The position numbers and the translations under genes are program-made. The notes under the pieces were generated by a model that was given only the letters and a program-made list of their open reading frames with translations, made no database searches and was not told the DNA's origin. Shown one piece after another: positions 50,217-59,314 of a stretch of DNA of 64,000 nt; within the stretch, counting starts at the first letter, position 1; every line of letters starts with the position of its first letter. The DNA comes from Cyanobium sp. CZS25K. Its GTDB lineage: Bacteria; Cyanobacteriota; Cyanobacteriia; PCC-6307; Cyanobiaceae. Where the stretch lies: contig JAUCZB010000004.1 of the NCBI GenBank assembly GCA_030373325.1, forward strand, positions 62,001 through 126,000, read 5' to 3'.

Positions 50217-50259
50217 GGCTGGCCTGCGGAGGACCGCCCCGCCGCCCGCTCACCGCTTC

Positions 50260-51540
50260 TCAGAGGCTGGAGAGGGCCGCCTCGATCACCGCGTAACAGT
50301 GGGCCAGCTGGTCGTCGTCGAGGCACAGGGGCGGCAGCAGGTAGACCACCTGTCCCAGGGGCCGCAGGAACACTCCCCGGGCCAGGGCCTGGCGCTGCAG
50401 CCGCTGGCCGACGGGATTGAGGTAGCCGGGGGCGTCGGTGGCCACCTCGAAGGCGGCGACGCTGCCCAGCAGCCGTGGCCGCCGCACCAGGGGGTGGCGT
50501 GCCAGGGCCGCCAGATGGGGACGGTGGCGCGCCTCGAACTGCTGATGACGCTCCGGCCGCTCCTGCAGCAGCTCGAGGCTGGCCAGGGCGGCGGCGCAAC
50601 CGAGGGGGTTGGCGGTGAAGCTGTGGCCGTGGAAGAGGGTCAGGCCCGGGGTGGTGCCGATGAAGCCCTCGAAGATGGCCTCCCGGGCCAGGGTGATGCC
50701 CATGGGCAGGAAGCCGCCCGTGAGCCCCTTGGAGAGCGCCATCAGATCAGGGCGGATCCCGGCCCGCTGGCAGGCGAACAGGTGGCCGCTGCGGCCGAAG
50801 CCCGTCATCACCTCATCGGCGATCAGCAGGGCCCCGCTGGCGCGCACCAGCGCCTCCACCTGGCGCAGGAACCCTTCCCGCACCAGGGCCATGCCGCCGG
50901 CCCCCTGCAGCAGCGGTTCGAGGATCACCGCCGCGGTGGGCGTCTCCAGCAGCTGCTCCAGCCGCTCGAGCGCGGCGGTTTCCCGGGCCTCCACCCCGTC
51001 GTCGTCCCACCAGGTGGCGGGCCAGGGGGCCCGGGCCACGGCGAACAGCAACGGCTCGAACGGGGCCGAAAACAGGGAGCGCTCCCCCACCGCCATGGCG
51101 CCGAAGGTGTCGCCGTGATAGGCACCCTCGAAGGCGATCAGCTGCTGGCGCGGTTCGCCCCGGTTGCGCCACCACTGCCAGGCGATCTTCAGGGCCACCT
51201 CCACCGCCGTGGAGCCGTTGTCGGAGAAGAACAGCCGCTCCAGGCCGCTGCAGGCGGCCAGACGCTCGGCCAGCTGCTCGGCGGCCGGGTGGCGGAAATC
51301 GGAGAAGCCCACCTGCTCCAGGGTGCGGGCCTGCCGGGCGATGGCGTCGGCGATGGCGGGCTCGCCGTGGCCGTGCAGGGTCACCCACCAGCTGCTGATG
51401 GCATCGATCAGCCGCCGGCCGTCCTCCAGTTCCAGCAGGGCGCCTGCGCCCCGAACAACCCGCAGGGGCGGGTCGGCCGTGGCGACCTGGGTGAAGGGGT
51501 GCCAGAGGTGGGGATGCCAGTCGGGGCGACTCAGCGGCAC
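50260..51540 (-). CDS. bioA: Adenosylmethionine-8-amino-7-oxononanoate aminotransferase
   Basis: A 426-residue PLP enzyme that makes 7,8-diaminopelargonate in biotin synthesis. WHPFTQVA, DAISSWWVTLHGH, FFSDNGSTAVEVALKIA, AYHGDTFGAM, LIADEVMTGFGR, the PLP lysine in ALSKGLTGGFLP and HGHSFTANPLGCAAA are all in place. It starts at GTG 51540, inside the end of the 51-residue gene. It is the last gene of the bio operon. Confidence 0.95.
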   Translation of the reverse strand: MPLSRPDWHPHLWHPFTQVATADPPLRVVRGAGALLELEDGRRLIDAISSWWVTLHGHGEPAIADAIARQARTLEQVGFSDFRHPAAEQLAERLAACSGLERLFFSDNGSTAVEVALKIAWQWWRNRGEPRQQLIAFEGAYHGDTFGAMAVGERSLFSAPFEPLLFAVARAPWPATWWDDDGVEARETAALERLEQLLETPTAAVILEPLLQGAGGMALVREGFLRQVEALVRASGALLIADEVMTGFGRSGHLFACQRAGIRPDLMALSKGLTGGFLPMGITLAREAIFEGFIGTTPGLTLFHGHSFTANPLGCAAALASLELLQERPERHQQFEARHRPHLAALARHPLVRRPRLLGSVAAFEVATDAPGYLNPVGQRLQRQALARGVFLRPLGQVVYLLPPLCLDDDQLAHCYAVIEAALSSL

Positions 51541-51686
51541 AGCTCCGAATGGCGCTCGCCGCTGGTGGCCAGCGGCCCGCAGTTGACCCAGCGGGTGACG
51601 CTGGTCTCGATGTCGGTGAACAGCACCAGGACGCCCGCGCAGAGCGCGGCAACGGCACCGGTCACGAGGAGATGCTTTCGGCTCAT
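51531..51686 (-). CDS. 51-residue membrane protein within the biotin operon
   Basis: A small gene fixed by coupling on both sides: its ATG overlaps the bioD stop by 4 nt (ATGA, 51683-51686) and its end overlaps the bioA GTG start by 10 bp. The peptide starts MSRKHLLVTGAVAALCAGVL with one hydrophobic helix (about residues 5-22), then DIETSVTRWVNCGPLATSGE. A single Cys pair member and a short tail end the protein. I recall no function; similar small proteins occur in related genomes at this place. Confidence 0.65.
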   Translation of the reverse strand: MSRKHLLVTGAVAALCAGVLVLFTDIETSVTRWVNCGPLATSGERHSELCR

Positions 51687-52318
51687 GGCTGCAGGCTACG
51701 GGCCAGACCACTGCGATGCCATTGCCGCTCCAGGCCCTCACGGTCGAGGGGATCCAGTGGCGGCAGCTCCGCCAGCACCGGCACGCCGCCGAGGGCGGCC
51801 AGGGTGCGGGGGTTATCGGGGTGGGGATCGCCGTTGAGCACCAGTCCGAGGACGGGAATCGAACGCCGGGACAGGGCCTCCAGGGAGAGCAGGGTGTGGT
51901 TGAGGGTGCCCAGGCCGCTGCGGGCCACCAGCAGCACGGGCAGGCCCCAGACGGCGATCTGCTCGATCTGCAGCCAGGTGCGCCCCAGGGGCACCAGCAG
52001 CCCCCCGGCCGTCTCCACCACCAGGGGCCCGTCGCAGGCCGGCAGGGCCAGCCGGGCCGGATCGATCGTGATCCCTTCCCGCTCGGCCGCCCAGTGGGGC
52101 GACACGGGCGCCTGCAGCCGGTAGGCCTCCGGCCACAGCCGCTCCGGAGGCAGGCCCAGCAGCCGCTGGACCCGGCCGCTGTCGCCGCCTCCCTCCAGGC
52201 CGCTCTGGACCGGTTTCCAGTACCGGGCCCCCAGGCCCTGCACCAGCAGGGCGCTCACCACCGTCTTGCCCACGTCGGTGTCGGTGCCGCAGACGACCAG
52301 CTTCAGGGGGGCGGTCAT
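51683..52318 (-). CDS. bioD: Dethiobiotin synthetase
   Basis: A 211-residue ATP-dependent carboxylase that closes the ureido ring. The P-loop VCGTDTDVGKTVVSALL is near residues 9-25; YWKPVQSG, VVETAGGLLVPL and VLNGDPHPDNPRT are further BioD marks. The ATG at 52318 overlaps the bioC stop by 4 nt. Confidence 0.94.
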   Translation of the reverse strand: MTAPLKLVVCGTDTDVGKTVVSALLVQGLGARYWKPVQSGLEGGGDSGRVQRLLGLPPERLWPEAYRLQAPVSPHWAAEREGITIDPARLALPACDGPLVVETAGGLLVPLGRTWLQIEQIAVWGLPVLLVARSGLGTLNHTLLSLEALSRRSIPVLGLVLNGDPHPDNPRTLAALGGVPVLAELPPLDPLDREGLERQWHRSGLARSLQP

Positions 52319-53097
52319 GGCGTGACAGCGACGGGATGGTTCCGGTGGCCCACCAGCAGCAGCACCTCCCAGGTGAGGACTTCCTGCTCCGGCCAGTGGG
52401 AAAGGAGCCGCCGCAGTTCTCCCGTCCCCAGGGACGGCCGCCGGCTGGCGCCGGCGCCGAGCCTCTGCAGATGGCGCAGTGCGGCCAGCCCCCCCTGGTG
52501 GGGACGGCTGAAGCGCAGCACCCGGCTGTGGCGGGGATGGAGGCCGGCACCGGCGGCGGCGTTGAGCAGGCGGTCGGCGGCCGGCAGCTCCAGGGCCGTG
52601 CAGGGCACACCAGCCGCCGCGGCGGCCCGGTGCCACTGCGGGAAGCTGCCGGCGGTGGGCACCGCCAGCGCCAGCCAGCCCCCCGGGGCCAGGGCCCGGC
52701 ACCAGTGGGCCAGCTGGCGGCTCGGGTCGTCGAGCCACTGCAGGGTGAAACCGGAGGCCAGCAGGCCCGCTCCCTGCAGCTGCGCCGGCAGCCCGTCGTT
52801 GAGATCCCACACCAGCCTGGGCTGCAGGGGGTTGCGCGCCAGCAGTTCGGGGCAGAGGTCGAGTTGCAGCAGCCCCTCGACCGTCAGCGCCCGCGACAGC
52901 AGCCCGCTGCCGGCCCCCAGATCGGCGCGGGGGCCGGCGGGCAGGGGCAGATCGCGGCAGAGGTGGGCCAGCCGGCAGGCCACAGCCCGCTGCAGCAGGG
53001 CCTGTGCCTCGTAGCCCGCCGCCCGGCGCCCGAAGTGCTGCCGCACCAGCCCACTGAGGCCGGCACGGGACGCGGTGGGCGGATGCAGGCTGTTCAT
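52315..53097 (-). CDS. bioC: Malonyl-ACP O-methyltransferase BioC
   Basis: A 260-residue SAM methyltransferase that caps malonyl-ACP so that fatty-acid synthesis can build pimelate. The opening VRQHFGRRAAGYEAQALLQR is typical for BioC; the SAM motif ADLGAGSGLLSRAL is near residues 58-71, and LLASGFTLQWLDDPSRQL follows. Context (BioK upstream, BioD downstream) settles the assignment. Overlaps of 4 nt with both neighbours. Confidence 0.9.
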   Translation of the reverse strand: MNSLHPPTASRAGLSGLVRQHFGRRAAGYEAQALLQRAVACRLAHLCRDLPLPAGPRADLGAGSGLLSRALTVEGLLQLDLCPELLARNPLQPRLVWDLNDGLPAQLQGAGLLASGFTLQWLDDPSRQLAHWCRALAPGGWLALAVPTAGSFPQWHRAAAAAGVPCTALELPAADRLLNAAAGAGLHPRHSRVLRFSRPHQGGLAALRHLQRLGAGASRRPSLGTGELRRLLSHWPEQEVLTWEVLLLVGHRNHPVAVTP

Positions 53098-53828
53098 GCC
53101 CCGCCCAGGCCCTGCAGCCAGTCCAGCACCGGTGCCATCACCGCACTGCGCAGCAGGCAGTGGCCCGCCCCCGGCAGGCTCACCACCTCGGCCTGCGGCA
53201 GGGCCTGCCGCAACAGGGCGCGGACCTGGGGCCCCACGATGCGGTCGGCTTCGGCTTCCAGGATCAGCACCCGGGCTCCGGAGGGGAAGCCCGCTGGCAG
53301 GCCATCGCTGCGCTCCAGCAGGGCCAGGTCCTGCCGCAGCCGCTCGCGGCCCGCCGCCCCCACCGGCTGGTCGGCGGGTCCAGGCGGCAGCAGTTCGGGG
53401 GGATCGGGGCTGGCCGCTTCAGCCAGGAAGCGCCGCAGCAGCGACTGGGCCCGGATCGCCGTCTCCGCTTCACTGGGACCTTCGGCCAGCTCTGCGGCCA
53501 TGGCCGCCAGGGCGGCACGCACCCGGCGACCCTCCGTCCCCGGCGGCACGAAGCGGCCGAATCCGGCCAGCAGCACGACGGCGTCGGCATCGGCCAGAAC
53601 ATCCGCGCTCAGCAGATGGGGGCCCATGGAATGGCCGATCACCACCCGCCGTCCGTCCCCGTTCCAGGCGGGCACCACCGGGGTGTTGGGGCCATAGCCC
53701 CGCTCGCCGCAGGACCAGCGCCATCCCAGGGGTGCGCTCACCTCCTGCCATGGGGTCCAGTTGGCGCCATCACCCGCCCAGCCATGCATGGCGATCACCT
53801 GGAGGCTGGAGGGGGCGCTGGGGGCCAT
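53094..53828 (-). CDS. bioK: BioK-like pimeloyl-ACP methyl ester esterase
   Basis: A 244-residue alpha/beta hydrolase. HGWAGDGANW (oxyanion region), nucleophile elbow GHSMG (near residue 65), acid in EAEADRIVG and His in GAGHCLLRS are present. In picocyanobacteria the pimeloyl-ACP methyl ester esterase is the BioK type, which replaces BioH; location in the bio operon between bioF and bioC supports this. Its ATG shares a base with the bioF stop. Confidence 0.8.
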   Translation of the reverse strand: MAPSAPSSLQVIAMHGWAGDGANWTPWQEVSAPLGWRWSCGERGYGPNTPVVPAWNGDGRRVVIGHSMGPHLLSADVLADADAVVLLAGFGRFVPPGTEGRRVRAALAAMAAELAEGPSEAETAIRAQSLLRRFLAEAASPDPPELLPPGPADQPVGAAGRERLRQDLALLERSDGLPAGFPSGARVLILEAEADRIVGPQVRALLRQALPQAEVVSLPGAGHCLLRSAVMAPVLDWLQGLGGA

Positions 53829-55015
53829 CACAGGGGGAAGGGGGACGGGGCCGGACCGAGGGCCTCGATCAGGCGGGGGAGGCTGCCTGGGGGCAGATCC
53901 TGGCGCAGCACCAGGCGCAGCCGGGCCGTTCCGGCCGGCACCGTGGGGGGACGGATCGCCACCGCCAGCAGTCCGGCGGCCTCGAGACGTTGCTGCAGGG
54001 CCAGGGCGGCCCCGTCCTCCCCCACCAGCAACGGCAGGATCGGGCCATGGCCGGCCGGGCGCCGCCATCCCGCCGCCGCCAGTTCCTGCCGCCAGCGGTG
54101 CGCCCGCGCCAGCAGCGCGGTGGCCATCTGTGGCTGGGCTTCGATCTGCTGCAGCGCCGCCAGGGCCCCGGCCGCCAGGGGCGGGGCCAGGGCCGTGGTG
54201 TAGCGGAAGGCCCCGCTGGCCTGCAGCAGCCAGTCGCCCAGAAGGGCCTCGCCGGCAAGGAAGGCGCCACCGCTGCCGAAGGCCTTGCCGAAGGTGCCGC
54301 TGATCAGATGCACCCCTTCGAGGCCATGGGCCAGGCCGCGGCCGCCGCGTCCCAGCACCCCCAGGGCATGGGCCTCATCAAGCAGCAGCAGGGCCCCGTG
54401 GCGCCGGCACAGGGCGGCCAGGGCCGGAACGTTCGGGCTCGTGCCCTCCATGCTGAACAGGCTTTCGCTCAGCACCAGCCGGGTCTGGTCGGGTTTCCGG
54501 GCCCTGGCCTGGGCCAGCCGCAGCTCCAGATCGGCCAGGTCGTTGTGGGCGAAGCGCACCAGCCGCGCCCCGCTGGCGCGGACTCCGGCCAGCAGCGAGT
54601 GATGCACGTGGCGGTCGGCGCACACCAGGGCATGGCGATCCGCCAGGGCGCTCACGGCGGCGAGGTTGGCCTGGAAACCGCTGGGGAACAGCAGCACCCG
54701 CTCCCTCCCCAGCCAGTCGGCCAGGGCGGTCTCCAGTTGCAGATGCACCGGCCGGGTGCCGGTGACCAGCCGCGAGCCGCCGGCCCCCAGACCGCTGGCG
54801 TCCAGCTCGGCTGCGGCCGCTCCCACCACGGCGGCATGGCGGCTGAGGCCCAGGTAGTCATTGCTGGCCAGATCCAGCAGGGGCACCGCTGGGGCATCGC
54901 CGGGCTCCTCCAGCAGGGCAACCCCCTCGGTGGACCGGAAACTGCGCAGCCGCCGCCTTCGCTGTTGCGGCAGGGCCGCCAACCCATCATGGAGCCGGCG
55001 CCGCCAGGGGGGCAT
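53828..55015 (-). CDS. bioF: 8-amino-7-oxononanoate synthase
   Basis: A 395-residue PLP enzyme that joins pimeloyl-ACP and alanine. LASNDYLGLSRH, GSGAGGSRLVTG-like GLGAGGSRLVTGT, FPSGFQANLA, LLLDEAHALGVLG and the PLP lysine in SGTFGKAFGSGGAF are intact. First gene of the bioF-bioK-bioC-bioD-(51 aa)-bioA operon. The ATG at 55015 is used; a TTG 18 nt upstream is possible. Confidence 0.95.
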   Translation of the reverse strand: MPPWRRRLHDGLAALPQQRRRRLRSFRSTEGVALLEEPGDAPAVPLLDLASNDYLGLSRHAAVVGAAAAELDASGLGAGGSRLVTGTRPVHLQLETALADWLGRERVLLFPSGFQANLAAVSALADRHALVCADRHVHHSLLAGVRASGARLVRFAHNDLADLELRLAQARARKPDQTRLVLSESLFSMEGTSPNVPALAALCRRHGALLLLDEAHALGVLGRGGRGLAHGLEGVHLISGTFGKAFGSGGAFLAGEALLGDWLLQASGAFRYTTALAPPLAAGALAALQQIEAQPQMATALLARAHRWRQELAAAGWRRPAGHGPILPLLVGEDGAALALQQRLEAAGLLAVAIRPPTVPAGTARLRLVLRQDLPPGSLPRLIEALGPAPSPFPL

Positions 55016-55116
55016 CAGGCCGTCGGCATCCAAGGGGCGTACCCGGGGGCGTGCCCGAACGCTCTTGCGACGACCCTAGAGGCCAGGGGGTCGCGGCCAG
55101 CCCATAGGATTTGACG

Positions 55117-57945
55117 ATGCCCGATCGCAGCACCGTTGGCAGCACCACCCGCGCCGACGGGTCCGGCAGCGACACGACCAGCGGTAAGCCCAGCGGCGAG
55201 GCCGTCCCCCCGGTGGAGCAGCTGTTCCCCTTCCCCCTGGATGGTTTTCAGCTCGAGGCGATCGACGCCCTGAACCAGGGCCACTCGGTGGTGGTGAGCG
55301 CCCCCACCGGCTCCGGCAAGACCCTGGTGGGCGAGTACGCCATCCACCGGGCCCTGGCCCACGGCCAGAAGGTCTTCTACACCACGCCCCTCAAGGCCCT
55401 CTCCAACCAGAAACTGCGGGATTTTCGCCACCAGTTCGGCGACGAGCGGGTGGGCCTGCTCACTGGTGATCTCAGCCTCAACCGGGAGGCCCAGGTGGTG
55501 GTGATGACCACCGAAATCTTCCGCAACATGCTCTACGCCCAGATCGACCATCCGGACGACGATCCCCTGGCCGATGTGGAGGCCGTGGTGCTCGATGAGT
55601 GCCATTACATGAACGACACCCAGCGGGGCACCGTCTGGGAGGAATCGATCATCCACTGCCCCTCGCGGGTGCAGCTGGTGGCCCTCTCGGCCACGGTGGC
55701 CAATGCCGGCCAGCTCACCGACTGGATCGAGCGGGTGCATGGCCCCACCCGGCTGATCCACAGCGATTTCCGCCCCGTCCCGTTGGCCTTCAGCTTCTGC
55801 AGCGCCAAGGGCCTGCACCCCTTGCTCAACGACGAGGGCACCGGCCTGCATCCGAACTGCAAGGTCTGGCGGCCTCCGAAATCCACCCGCCGCAAGGGAC
55901 CGAAGGAACCGCGGCCGCCCCAGCCCGAGGCGCCGCCGATCGGTTTCGTGGTGGCCCAGATGGCGGAGCGCGAGATGTTGCCGGCCATTTATTTCATCTT
56001 CAGCCGCCGCAACTGCGACCGCTCCGTGCGAGACCTGGCCAAGGTGTGTCTGGTGGACGCCGCCGAGCAGGCCCGGATCCGCCGCCGGCTGGATGCCTTC
56101 ATGGCGGTCACCCCCGAGGCGGTGCGGGAGGGCGGCCATGCCGATGCCCTGCTGCGGGGCATCGCCGCCCACCATGCCGGCGTGCTGCCGGCCTGGAAGG
56201 AACTGATCGAGGAGCTGTTCCAGCAGGGCCTGATCAAGGTGGTGTTCGCCACCGAAACCCTGGCGGCGGGCATCAACATGCCGGCGCGCACCACGGTGAT
56301 CTCGGCCCTCTCCAAGCGCACCGAGCGCGGCCACCGGCCCCTGATGGGCAGCGAGTTCCTGCAGATGGCGGGCCGTGCCGGCCGCCGCGGCCTCGACACC
56401 CAGGGCTACGTGGTGACGGTGCAGAGCCGTTTCGAGGGGGTGAGGGAGGCCGGAGCCCTGGCCACCAGCCCGGCCGATCCCCTGGTGAGCCAGTTCACCC
56501 CCAGCTACGGCATGGTGCTCAACCTGCTGCAGCGCTACGACCTGGCCAAGGCCCGGGAGCTGGTGGAGCGCAGCTTCGGCCGCTACCTGGCCGGGCTCGA
56601 CCTGGCCGAGGACGAGGCCCGCATCGCCGAGCTGATGGCCCAGCTGGCCACGCTGGAATCCAGCGGCGGCGAGGTGCCCTGGGACGACTTCGAGGACTAC
56701 GAGAAGCTGCGCGGCCGCCTGCGGGAGGAGCGGCGCCTGCACCGGATCCTGCAGCAGCAGGCCGAGGAGACCCTCGCCCACGAACTCACCCTGGCGCTGC
56801 AGTTCGCCAGTGAGGGCACCCTGGTGAGCGTCAAGGCGCCGGCGCTGCGCAGCCGGGTCACCCCGGCCGTGATCGTGGCCAAGGTGCAGGGATCGGGCCA
56901 GTTCCCGCTGCTGCTCTGCCTCACCGACGAGAACGTCTGGATCCTGCTGCCCTGCCACGCGGTGGTGACCCTGCACGCCGAGCTCAGCTGCCTGCAGGTC
57001 GACCAGCTGGAGCCGCCGGAGCTGCACCATGCCAACGAGCTGCGCCACGGCGACAACGCCAGCGGCGGCCTGGCCCTGGCGGTGGCCTCGATGGCCCGCC
57101 GCCACGACATGCACACCCCCCGCTACGACCTGGCCGGCGAGGTGCAGCAGCAGGGCCAGCTGGTGCAGCAGCTGGAGCAGGAGCTGGAGGCCCACCCGGC
57201 CCACCGCTGGGGCGATCGCAAGCACCTCAAGAAGCACCGGCGCCGCATGGAGGAGCTGGAGGAGGAGATCGGCGAACGGCAGCGGCTGCTGCACCACCGG
57301 GCCAACCGCCACTGGGACACCTTTCTTTCGTTGATCGACATCCTGCGTTTCTTCGGTGCCCTCGATGGCGAGGAGGGTCTGGAGCCCACCGAGGTGGGCC
57401 GCACCGTGGCCGCCCTGCGGGGCGATAACGAGCTCTGGCTGGGGCTGGCCCTGATGAGCGGCCACCTCGATGGCCTCGATCCCGCCGAGCTGGCGGCGGT
57501 GCTGGAGGCCATCTCCACCGAGGTGAACCGGCCTGATCTCTGGTGCGGCTACCCGCCGCCGCCGGCCTCCGAGGAGGCCCTCCACGACCTGCGCGGCCTG
57601 CGGCGCGAGCTGCAACGCCAGCAGGAGCGGGCCTCGGTGGTGGTGCCGGTGTGGTGGGAGCCGGAACTCACCGGCCTGGTCCACGCCTGGGCCCGGGGCG
57701 CCAGCTGGAACGACGTGATCGCCAACACCTCCCTCGATGAGGGGGACGTGGTGCGGATCCTGCGCCGCACCGTCGACCTGCTGGCCCAGGTGCCCTACTG
57801 CGAGGCGATCAGCGAGCAGCTGCGCCGCAACTCCCGCCTGGCCCTCAAGGCCATCAACCGCTTCCCGGTCTGCGAGATCGAGGACCTCCTGGCCACGGGC
57901 AACGGCAAGCTGGATCCCGCGACGGAGCGGCCGCCGGCGGCTTAG
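55117..57945 (+). CDS. Ski2/Mtr4-like DEAD/DExH-box RNA helicase with DSHCT domain
   Basis: A 942-residue SF2 helicase. Motif I is SAPTGSGKTLVGE (near residue 64), motif II DECH (near 155), motif III SATVANA, motif VI QMAGRAGRRGLDTQG (near 420). Residues about 520-780 are a cyanobacterial insert, and the C-terminal ~170 residues (FFGALDGEEGLEPTEVGRTV, then LDEGDVVRILRRTVDLLAQV) are the DSHCT domain of Ski2-type helicases, which feed RNA to exonucleases. The ATG at 55117 follows a TTG two codons earlier. It is divergent from bioF and followed by the first TATTGGC array. Confidence 0.93.
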   Translation: MPDRSTVGSTTRADGSGSDTTSGKPSGEAVPPVEQLFPFPLDGFQLEAIDALNQGHSVVVSAPTGSGKTLVGEYAIHRALAHGQKVFYTTPLKALSNQKLRDFRHQFGDERVGLLTGDLSLNREAQVVVMTTEIFRNMLYAQIDHPDDDPLADVEAVVLDECHYMNDTQRGTVWEESIIHCPSRVQLVALSATVANAGQLTDWIERVHGPTRLIHSDFRPVPLAFSFCSAKGLHPLLNDEGTGLHPNCKVWRPPKSTRRKGPKEPRPPQPEAPPIGFVVAQMAEREMLPAIYFIFSRRNCDRSVRDLAKVCLVDAAEQARIRRRLDAFMAVTPEAVREGGHADALLRGIAAHHAGVLPAWKELIEELFQQGLIKVVFATETLAAGINMPARTTVISALSKRTERGHRPLMGSEFLQMAGRAGRRGLDTQGYVVTVQSRFEGVREAGALATSPADPLVSQFTPSYGMVLNLLQRYDLAKARELVERSFGRYLAGLDLAEDEARIAELMAQLATLESSGGEVPWDDFEDYEKLRGRLREERRLHRILQQQAEETLAHELTLALQFASEGTLVSVKAPALRSRVTPAVIVAKVQGSGQFPLLLCLTDENVWILLPCHAVVTLHAELSCLQVDQLEPPELHHANELRHGDNASGGLALAVASMARRHDMHTPRYDLAGEVQQQGQLVQQLEQELEAHPAHRWGDRKHLKKHRRRMEELEEEIGERQRLLHHRANRHWDTFLSLIDILRFFGALDGEEGLEPTEVGRTVAALRGDNELWLGLALMSGHLDGLDPAELAAVLEAISTEVNRPDLWCGYPPPPASEEALHDLRGLRRELQRQQERASVVVPVWWEPELTGLVHAWARGASWNDVIANTSLDEGDVVRILRRTVDLLAQVPYCEAISEQLRRNSRLALKAINRFPVCEIEDLLATGNGKLDPATERPPAA

Positions 57946-57968
57946 GGGGCGGCCGGCGGGGCTGGCGG

Positions 57969-58040
57969 TGAAGGGCCTTTATTGGCGGAATGGCCAATAC
58001 GGTGCCAGTATTGGCTTGCGTCCGGACGCTGCCAATACCC
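57969..58040. repeat. Upstream TATTGGC/GCCAATA array
   Basis: Four perfect half-sites: TATTGGC (57980-57986), GCCAATA (57993-57999), TATTGGC (58009-58015) and GCCAATA (58031-58037), with gaps of 6, 9 and 15 nt. They form two facing pairs able to fold as hairpins; the second loop contains the palindrome GCGTCC-GGACGC. TGAAGGGCC (57969-57977) precedes the array. It ends 8 nt before the ATP-binding-protein start codon, so it overlaps the promoter or ribosome-binding region. Confidence 0.9.
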
Positions 58041-58045
58041 TCTCC

Positions 58046-59314
58046 ATGGCACTTCCGAACCTCTGGAGGCTCTACAACCTCCGCTCCTCGCCCTTTTTCC
58101 AGGCCACCCTGCGCCAGGACTCGGAGGTCACGCCGCTCAGCCTGTTCGTGGGGCGCCGGAACGAGCGGCAACAACTTCTCAACGCGATCGGCGGCTCCCG
58201 CAGTTCCCGTCAGGCGGTGGCGGGGAGGCCTGGCATCGGCAAGACCACCCTTGTGCAGGCCGTCAAGGCCGACGCCCTGGCCGCCGGCTACTGGACCTCA
58301 GCCGAGATCATCCCGATCACGGCCGATCTGACCAGTGAGGATCTGATCGGCCAGCTGCTCGCCGGCGCCTTTGATGCCGTGCTCGTCTCCTGTCCGCAGG
58401 CGAGCGGCTCCGCCGTGGAGGCTGCCCAGCAGTTGGTGCGCACCATCCGTCTGCGCGGTGGTGGCTTCACGGTGTCGGCCGCCGGCTTCGGGGCGGGCGG
58501 CACCAGCACCCAGGCGGTCTCCTCGCCCCCCGGGGCCCTGCTGCTCGATGGGCCCAGGGTTCTGCGCGATCTGCTGGTCTTTGCCCTGGAGCAGGGCGCC
58601 TCCGGTGTGGTGTTGCACCTCAATAATCTCGAGAACCTCAGTGAGGCCGATGCCACCCGTGCGGCCGATCTGCTGCGCAGCATCCGCGACCAGGCCCTGT
58701 TGCTCGATGGCCTGCACCTGATCGTGGTGGGCACCACCGATGCCGTTCGCATCGTCGTGCAGAGCCACACCCAGGTGCGCTCGGTGTTCAGCGACCCGGT
58801 GGTGCTCGACCCCCTGGCGCCCCAGGAGGTTCACCAGTTGCTGGAGGCGCGCTACCGATCCCTGCAACTGGAGCCGGACCTGCCGGTGGAGGCGCCCGTG
58901 CAGGCTGCGGTGATCGATGCCTTGCATGAGCTGTTCCGAGGCGATCTGCGCGGACTGCTCAAGGCCCTGGAGGACGGCATCTCTGCCCTGCTGGGTCTGA
59001 CCGGCGACGGTGAGGGTCCCCAGCCGATCGGCCTGGCCGACCTCACCCTCGTGCTGAGCCGTCGCTACAAGCTGGAGTTGCTGGACCAGCTCGGCACCAC
59101 CCTCTGGCAACGGTTGGAAGCCTGGGGCGAGCGGGACGTGCAGGTGGTGCTGACCCAGGCCGACCTGGTGAGGCTCTGGGGGATCAAGCAGCCCTCGGTG
59201 TCCCAGACGCTGCAGCAACTGGTGCATGCGGGTGCCGCGGACGTGCTGCCACGCCGGGGAGGGGAACCGCTTCAGTACCTGCTGACCGGCGCGACGCGGC
59301 TGGCCCTCAGCTGA
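58046..59314 (+). CDS. AAA+ ATPase with C-terminal winged helix (Orc1/Cdc6-like layout)
   Basis: A 422-residue protein. The opening has a PFFQ...PLSLFVGRRNE segment (residues 16-40). The P-loop GRPGIGKTT is at 60-68. A Walker-B-like strand GVVLHLNNLENL (187-198) has Asn where Asp is usual, and LIVVGTTD (225-232) may be sensor 1. A Leu-rich helical stretch (255-315) forms the lid region. Residues about 368-418 look like a winged helix (LTQADLVRLWGIKQPSVSQT, then a wing). This order resembles Orc1/Cdc6-type AAA+ proteins that bind DNA, but the true role is unknown. No Shine-Dalgarno precedes the ATG. Identical half-site arrays flank the gene. GC is like the neighbours. Confidence 0.75.
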   Translation: MALPNLWRLYNLRSSPFFQATLRQDSEVTPLSLFVGRRNERQQLLNAIGGSRSSRQAVAGRPGIGKTTLVQAVKADALAAGYWTSAEIIPITADLTSEDLIGQLLAGAFDAVLVSCPQASGSAVEAAQQLVRTIRLRGGGFTVSAAGFGAGGTSTQAVSSPPGALLLDGPRVLRDLLVFALEQGASGVVLHLNNLENLSEADATRAADLLRSIRDQALLLDGLHLIVVGTTDAVRIVVQSHTQVRSVFSDPVVLDPLAPQEVHQLLEARYRSLQLEPDLPVEAPVQAAVIDALHELFRGDLRGLLKALEDGISALLGLTGDGEGPQPIGLADLTLVLSRRYKLELLDQLGTTLWQRLEAWGERDVQVVLTQADLVRLWGIKQPSVSQTLQQLVHAGAADVLPRRGGEPLQYLLTGATRLALS

